Source: Deltaproteobacteria bacterium (GTDB lineage: Bacteria > Myxococcota_A > Polyangia > Palsa-1104 > JAEUJZ01). From it: DNA of 9,603 bases. Under the pieces are notes generated by a model that did no database searches, was not told where the DNA came from, and worked only from the letters and a program-made list of their open reading frames with translations. Below, in pieces: positions 6,358 through 9,603 of the stretch (within the stretch, counting starts at the first letter, position 1; every line of letters starts with the position of its first letter). The stretch lies in NCBI GenBank assembly GCA_017990795.1, contig JAGNNG010000039.1, forward strand, positions 1-9,603, in the 5' to 3' direction. The translations under genes were made by a program, and so were the position numbers.

Positions 6358-7197
6358 TTACTTGAGGAACAGCACGACGCGGTTGTTCTTGCCAATCGAG
6401 CGGACCGTCGACTGCGCCTTGCTGCGCGAGTCATCCAGCACCTGCACGATCTTAAACGAGCCACCGTCGAGAGGCTGGCGACCCGACTTGCCTTCCAGGA
6501 CCGTGCCTTCGGTGCCTTCGCGCACCCCGGCGGCAGCGCCCTTGTCGATAAACAGCATCATCTGCCCACCCTCGCGGAAGGACTGAACGACGCGGCCCTC
6601 GGTGCCTTTTTCGATCTTCTCTTCCAGCGTCTCGGCCTTGGCGACCTTGACCTCGGCGGGCTTGCCGGTGTGGCGCGGCTTTTTGCCTGGAGCCACCGGC
6701 TCAGGGGCGAGCGGCTGCTCTTCCCAGGCGCAGATGACGCTAAAGTCCGACTCGTCCTTGGGCTGCGCGGCCTGCATGCGCACAAAGTAGGTGCCCAGCT
6801 CGTCGATCTGCACCGCCAGCTTCTTCAGCTTGTTCGGCACCGGCCCCGGCGAGAACCCAATCTGAGTGCCCAAGCTGTTGAAGATGTCGATGTTTAGGTC
6901 GATAGCGGCGTTGTCGATCCGCAGCTCGCACGAGAGCATGTTCTGCACGCCCGGCGTCGTGATATCGATGCGCTTCCACTTGGTGCGCAGCAGCTTCGGC
7001 CAGCTTACCGAGTCGGTCTCGGGCTTGTTGATAAACATCAGCTTGGCGCCACCACGCTTGGCATCCGGGCCGCTGTTGGTATCGGGATCGGGCCCGCCCA
7101 GGCCGTCCTTTTTGGTGTCTTTTTTACACGCGCCAGCCGCCCCAAGCAGAAGGGCAGCAGCCAGGAACGTCCGCAGAAATTTCGCCTTGAGCGCCAT
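6358..7197 (-). CDS. Predicted lipoprotein with PPC-like beta-sandwich and C-terminal beta-barrel domain
   Basis: The 279-aa protein begins with a Lys-containing n-region and hydrophobic core (MALKAKFLRT then FLAAALLLGA), ending in AAGAC with Cys24, a near-lipobox (Ala at -3 is less usual). KKDTKKD follows, so an exported lipid-anchored protein is likely. Residues ~60-158 resemble a bacterial pre-peptidase C-terminal (PPC)-like beta-sandwich, with LNIDIFNSLGTQIGFSPGP (101-119) and GTYFVRM (135-141). A Pro/Lys/Glu linker (160-198) leads to a ~80-residue C-terminal domain (199-279). Its pattern, ...LFIDKGAAAGVREGTEGTV..., then GGSFKIVQVL and SIGKNNRVVL, is like small beta-barrels such as the FlgT C-terminal type. 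Both domains are paralogous to those of the upstream lipoprotein. An AAGAGAA ribosome site (7201-7207) lies 3 nt before ATG 7197. Function unknown; outer-membrane or periplasmic location is inferred. Confidence 0.85.
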   Translation of the reverse strand: MALKAKFLRTFLAAALLLGAAGACKKDTKKDGLGGPDPDTNSGPDAKRGGAKLMFINKPETDSVSWPKLLRTKWKRIDITTPGVQNMLSCELRIDNAAIDLNIDIFNSLGTQIGFSPGPVPNKLKKLAVQIDELGTYFVRMQAAQPKDESDFSVICAWEEQPLAPEPVAPGKKPRHTGKPAEVKVAKAETLEEKIEKGTEGRVVQSFREGGQMMLFIDKGAAAGVREGTEGTVLEGKSGRQPLDGGSFKIVQVLDDSRSKAQSTVRSIGKNNRVVLFLK

Positions 7198-7280
7198 GAA
7201 TTCTCTTGCCTCGCGCCAGTCTCGGAAAATCAGTCAGTGAAGGTGCTGCGCTTGTCTACTCGTGCTGCTTTACAAGCGCG

Positions 7281-8627
7281 TTATTTCGGCTTGGCGATCA
7301 TGAACCGGTTGTTCTTGCCCAAGGACTTGCCGTAGTTGGACGTGGCCACTGCCTGATTTTCGCCCAGCACCTTGGTCACTTGGAACGTCGCACCGTCGAG
7401 GGTTGTGCCGCCCTCGGAGCCCGACAAGATGTTGCCGGTCATGCCGATGCGCAGCTTGGCCTTGGTGCCCTGGTTTAGGTACATCGTCATGCGGCCATCG
7501 TCGCCGCGGAAGGACTGCACGATCTTGCCGGTGATGGCACCTGCCGGGATGGCTCCGCTGGCGCTGCCTTCTGCGCCGCCAGCGCCACCTGCACCACCCG
7601 CGCCGCCTGCGCCACCCGCGCCACCTGCGCCGCCCTGCTGCATCCCTTGAGGCGCGCCAAAGCCGCCCGGCATGCCCGGAGCGCCGCCAAAGCCGCCCGG
7701 CATACCCGGAGCGCCGCCAAAGCCACCTTGCATGCCTGGATAAGCACCCGGCATACCTGGATACCCAGGAGGCATTCCAGGAGGCATCCCAGGCGCGCCC
7801 GGCATACCCGGAGCAGCGCCCGGAGCCCCTGGAGCGCCCGGAGCCCCTGGAGCACCCGGAGCCCCTGGAGCGCCCGCCGCCGGAGCCGCCGCCGCATCCT
7901 CACCGCCCTTTTTGCCCTTGATGCTGGTGGGCTTGACCAGCGCCACACCTGGCCGGGTGCGTAGAAGGACGGTGTAGACGCTCTCCTTTTTCGGATAGTC
8001 GCCCACCATCGTTAGGCGCGCGTAGTACACGCCCGGGGTCTCGACCTTGAGCGGGATCTTCTTCTGCGCCGTGCCTGCGCGACCGGGCGACTGCACCACC
8101 TGCGCGCCGACCTGATCGTAGATATCGAGGAGGATCTCCGACTCGCGCTCGTCCCAGTTCAGCTCAAACTGCACCCAGGTGTGGGCCGGGATGCTCGACA
8201 GGTCATAGGCTTTCCAGTCCATGATGTCGTTTTTGGGCAGGCTCAGCTCGTCGTTGACCGGCTGGTTAAGAGCAGTCTTTTTGGCCTCTAGGCGCTTGCC
8301 GTCTTCGTCTTCTTTTTTGTCGTCTCCGGCGGCGCCGCCTTCGATCTTCTTGCCGGTGACCTTGTCGTAGCCGTCCTTGATGTCGCCGCCCAGCGCCTTG
8401 CCGGTATCAGCGGTGCTCTTGGTCGTGCTGACTGCCGTGCCAGCGGTGCTAAGGCCGCCCTGGGCCGCCGTGACCGCGGTGCAGCCCGTCGAGACGGCGG
8501 AAAGTGCGATCAGCGCACCCACCATGCCGGTCCAAACGCCAGCCCGAATCAGCGACGACTGACGTGAGGGCTTTTGCGCACTGCCAACAAACTGAGGAAA
8601 CAATCGGGGCTGCTCTGTAAGACGCAT
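7281..8627 (-). CDS. Predicted lipoprotein with collagen-like repeat linker, first gene of the kinase operon
   Basis: A 448-aa protein is predicted from ATG 8627, which has AAGAGAA five bases upstream (8633-8639); the frame runs further upstream to 8729 but that part overlaps the likely promoter. The N-terminus is long and basic before a hydrophobic stretch (33-46) and VSTGC (Cys49, lipobox-like). A Ser/Thr/Lys-rich spacer precedes a PPC-like beta-sandwich (~130-227) with SEILLDIYDQVGAQVVQSPG (163-182) and GVYYARLTMVG (199-209). Then comes a ~110-residue low-complexity linker (245-358): six Gly-Ala-Pro triplets, Gly-Met-Pro-rich repeats, two exact GGFGGAPGMP units and seven Gly-Gly-Ala units. 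The C-terminal domain (366-448) matches the neighbour lipoprotein: TGKIVQSFR, TTLDGATFQV and SLGKNNRFMI. The likely role is an envelope protein whose domain is held away from the membrane by the linker. Function unknown. Confidence 0.85.
   Translation of the reverse strand: MRLTEQPRLFPQFVGSAQKPSRQSSLIRAGVWTGMVGALIALSAVSTGCTAVTAAQGGLSTAGTAVSTTKSTADTGKALGGDIKDGYDKVTGKKIEGGAAGDDKKEDEDGKRLEAKKTALNQPVNDELSLPKNDIMDWKAYDLSSIPAHTWVQFELNWDERESEILLDIYDQVGAQVVQSPGRAGTAQKKIPLKVETPGVYYARLTMVGDYPKKESVYTVLLRTRPGVALVKPTSIKGKKGGEDAAAAPAAGAPGAPGAPGAPGAPGAPGAAPGMPGAPGMPPGMPPGYPGMPGAYPGMQGGFGGAPGMPGGFGGAPGMPGGFGAPQGMQQGGAGGAGGAGGAGGAGGAGGAEGSASGAIPAGAITGKIVQSFRGDDGRMTMYLNQGTKAKLRIGMTGNILSGSEGGTTLDGATFQVTKVLGENQAVATSNYGKSLGKNNRFMIAKPK
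7572..7634 (-). repeat. Seven tandem Gly-Gly-Ala units
   Basis: Seven 9-bp units encode Gly-Gly-Ala (residues 332-352 of the larger lipoprotein). Units differ at synonymous third positions. This is the last low-complexity tract before the C-terminal domain. Confidence 0.85.
7668..7727 (-). repeat. Two tandem 30-bp units encoding GGFGGAPGMP
   Basis: Two near-identical 30-bp copies encode GGFGGAPGMP (residues 301-320), followed by a truncated third (GGFGAPQGM). The high nucleotide identity suggests recent duplication by slippage or unequal recombination. Confidence 0.85.
7821..7874 (-). repeat. Six tandem Gly-Ala-Pro (collagen-like) triplets
   Basis: Six 9-bp units encode Gly-Ala-Pro (residues 252-269), a Gly-X-Y pattern like bacterial collagen-like proteins. 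The uninterrupted run is short; further Gly-Met-Pro and Gly-Tyr-Pro units continue with breaks to residue ~299. Too short and irregular to assert a stable triple helix. Confidence 0.8.
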
Positions 8628-8699
8628 CCGGGTTCTCTTTAGTGGTGGGCGCACCCCCAGGGCTAAGGCGCAAGAGGGTAGACACCAATACAATGGCTC

Positions 8700-8729
8700 A
8701 CTATACCCCGCTTGCCAGCCTTTGGGCAA
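8700..8729 (-). promoter_or_regulatory. Sigma70-like promoter of the lipoprotein-kinase operon
   Basis: On the - strand, TTGCCC (8729-8724) lies 18 bp before TATAGT (8705-8700). The -10 matches consensus at 5 of 6 positions and the -35 at 4 of 6. Transcription would begin near 8693, leaving a leader of about 66 nt before ATG 8627. The element overlaps a perfect inverted repeat, so repression at this site is plausible. Confidence 0.55.
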
Positions 8730-8732
8730 GCG
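8709..8732. repeat. Perfect inverted repeat overlapping the operon promoter (candidate operator)
   Basis: CGCTTGCC (8709-8716) and GGCAAGCG (8725-8732) are exact reverse complements separated by 8 nt, giving a 24-bp two-fold symmetric site. It covers the predicted -35 and most of the spacer. There is no T-run next to it, so it is not an intrinsic terminator. A dimeric repressor or activator site is the simplest reading; no regulator gene is in view. Confidence 0.6.
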
Positions 8733-9028
8733 TCAGCGCCAATTGTCTGGCTTCTTCCAAGGCCTTGCTTTTCGGCCTGCGCTTTGGCCCGCGCCATCGT
8801 GGAGAGTGTGGGTGTGGCGTGGCGACTAGGCGTGCATCCGGTGTAGGTGCGCCTGCGACGAGGGGCCGCGCAGCCAGGCCGAGCCCCAATGCCGATTCCA
8901 ATGGCCGATTCTAGTTATCGCAGGCGTAGCGCCCTGAGTTGCCTGCGGGCAGTTGGTCCTTACATGGCCATGCAGGACTGCTTCCAAGTCTGGCCAGCGA
9001 TTGTGATACAGTACAAAGACGTGTTTTT

Positions 9029-9603
9029 GTGTCTACCGTGCCTGTAAAGCCTCCTACACCTGGAGTCGGTGCGCCTCCTGCGCCCGAGCCAAGCCCGCCG
9101 AGTGGCTCGCAAAATGGGCCAGGCACAGGGGCAAAGTCTGCCAAGCCTGTGGTGCCTGGGCCTGCTGCTACTTCTGCGGGTAGTGCGGGCGTAGCACCTG
9201 CGGCCTTGGTGGCATCGGTGCGCAGCAAGACCGCGGTCGGCGTCTCTGATGGTAAGCCTCGGCCTACAGCTGCACCTGCGGCAGGGTCGGCGGCGGCGTC
9301 GGCGGTACGAAGCGAATCACCGACCTTTAGCTCGCATCCTTCGCTGATCGGGATCGAGCGTCCGATGGCTCCCGAGCGCTACGGCAAGTACAACCTGCTA
9401 GAGCGCATCGGCGTCGGTGGCATGGCCGAAGTCTGGCGCGCCAAGACGCTGGGTGCCGAGGGCTTTACCAAAGACCTGGTCATCAAGCGCATCCTGCCCA
9501 AGTTTACCGGCGACGAAGAGTCGGTGCGGATGTTTATCGACGAGGCGCGTCTTGTCGCCAAGATGCACCACCCGAACATCGTGCAGATCTTCGACTTCGA
9601 CAA
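9029..9603 (+). CDS. Ser/Thr protein kinase, N-terminal part (runs off the window)
   Basis: The frame is open to the window's right edge. The kinase domain begins at ~9380: YGKYNLLERIGVGG with glycine loop GVGGMAEVW, ATP-binding lysine in VIKRILP (about 9485) and helix-C Glu in MFIDEARLVAKM, then HHPNIVQIFDF. This is the typical GGMAEV-type Hanks kinase of myxobacteria; the catalytic loop and any sensor lie outside. Before it is a ~112-residue Pro/Ala/Ser/Gly-rich segment that reads as a disordered N-terminal extension, starting at GTG 9029 (giving MSTVPVKPP) or GTG 9038. The only in-frame ATG upstream of the domain is at 9365 and would give a kinase with no extension. No good ribosome site is seen for any of these, so the start is uncertain. 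It is transcribed away from the lipoprotein-kinase operon. Confidence 0.88.
   Translation, partial: MSTVPVKPPTPGVGAPPAPEPSPPSGSQNGPGTGAKSAKPVVPGPAATSAGSAGVAPAALVASVRSKTAVGVSDGKPRPTAAPAAGSAAASAVRSESPTFSSHPSLIGIERPMAPERYGKYNLLERIGVGGMAEVWRAKTLGAEGFTKDLVIKRILPKFTGDEESVRMFIDEARLVAKMHHPNIVQIFDFD

Larger units (their letters stand above)
8628..9028. other. Divergent intergenic region between the lipoprotein-kinase operon and the second kinase
   Basis: About 400 bp with no convincing gene. It holds the operon promoter and palindrome near 8700-8732. A near-direct repeat, AATGCCGATTC and AATGGCCGATTC (8888-8898 and 8900-8911), and a 10-bp palindrome CATGGCCATG (8963-8972) are also present. For the + strand kinase only a weak -10-like TACAGT (9007-9012) is seen. 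Small frames here (66 aa on -, 90 aa on +) have low-complexity, Arg-rich products that look like chance. Confidence 0.5.

Noticed and set aside
7560..7880. Short regular repeats resembling a CRISPR array
   Set aside because: The units are in-frame codon repeats (9 and 30 bp) without unique spacers and encode Gly/Ala/Pro tracts.
8628..8729. Upstream extension of the larger lipoprotein by 34 residues
   Set aside because: It would place the signal sequence far from the N-terminus and overlaps the promoter; ATG 8627 has a ribosome-site-like AAGAGAA.
8642..8914. Small frames in the divergent intergenic region (90 aa on +, 66 aa on - at 8701-8901)
   Set aside because: Low-complexity Arg-rich products, no ribosome sites, and overlap with the predicted promoter and palindrome.
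8911..9228. 105-aa - strand frame
   Set aside because: Antisense to the Pro/Ala-rich extension of the second kinase; its composition mirrors that repeat-like sequence.

Overview
The window looks like chromosomal DNA from a high-GC, Gram-negative bacterium with many eukaryote-like Ser/Thr kinases, most likely a myxobacterium or a relative (Myxococcota / former Deltaproteobacteria). The clues are two Hanks-type kinases in under 10 kb, lipoproteins with low-complexity Pro/Gly/Ala linkers, strong G/C bias at third codon positions, and the absence of IS elements or phage genes. This assignment is inference; there is no rRNA or marker gene.

Left part (1-4155, + strand). A strong intrinsic terminator (39-75) closes an upstream gene outside the window. 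A diverged hydantoinase A/oxoprolinase-like protein follows (125-2044); both glycine-rich phosphate motifs of that family are eroded. After a 257-bp leader with possible alternative hairpins comes a complete, ordinary gpsA (2302-3318, glycerol-3-phosphate dehydrogenase). An AT-rich spacer then precedes an unrecognised 229-aa protein with a disordered basic N-terminus and a helical C-terminus (3400-4089), ended by a hairpin terminator (4121-4152). An AT-rich convergent intergenic region (4153-4282) separates the two halves.

Right part (4283-8627, - strand). Four co-directional genes form a probable operon, transcribed right to left: (1) a 448-aa predicted lipoprotein with a long collagen-like/Gly-Ala repeat linker, (2) a 279-aa predicted lipoprotein paralogous to the first, (3) a 466-aa Ser/Thr protein kinase with a Pro-rich linker and a single C-terminal membrane anchor, and (4) a 209-aa protein of unknown function with an acidic tail. 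The gaps are 83, 43 and 1 nt. A sigma70-like promoter (8700-8729) lies upstream and overlaps a perfect 8-bp inverted repeat (8709-8732).

Right edge (+ strand). Divergent from the operon, a second Ser/Thr kinase starts near 9029 with a Pro/Ala/Ser-rich extension and runs off the window inside its N-lobe.

The most interesting unit is the lipoprotein pair, tail-anchored kinase and acidic-tail protein, with a second kinase facing away. It could be an envelope-linked phosphosignalling module, but no function has been shown and the link is inferred from gene order alone.
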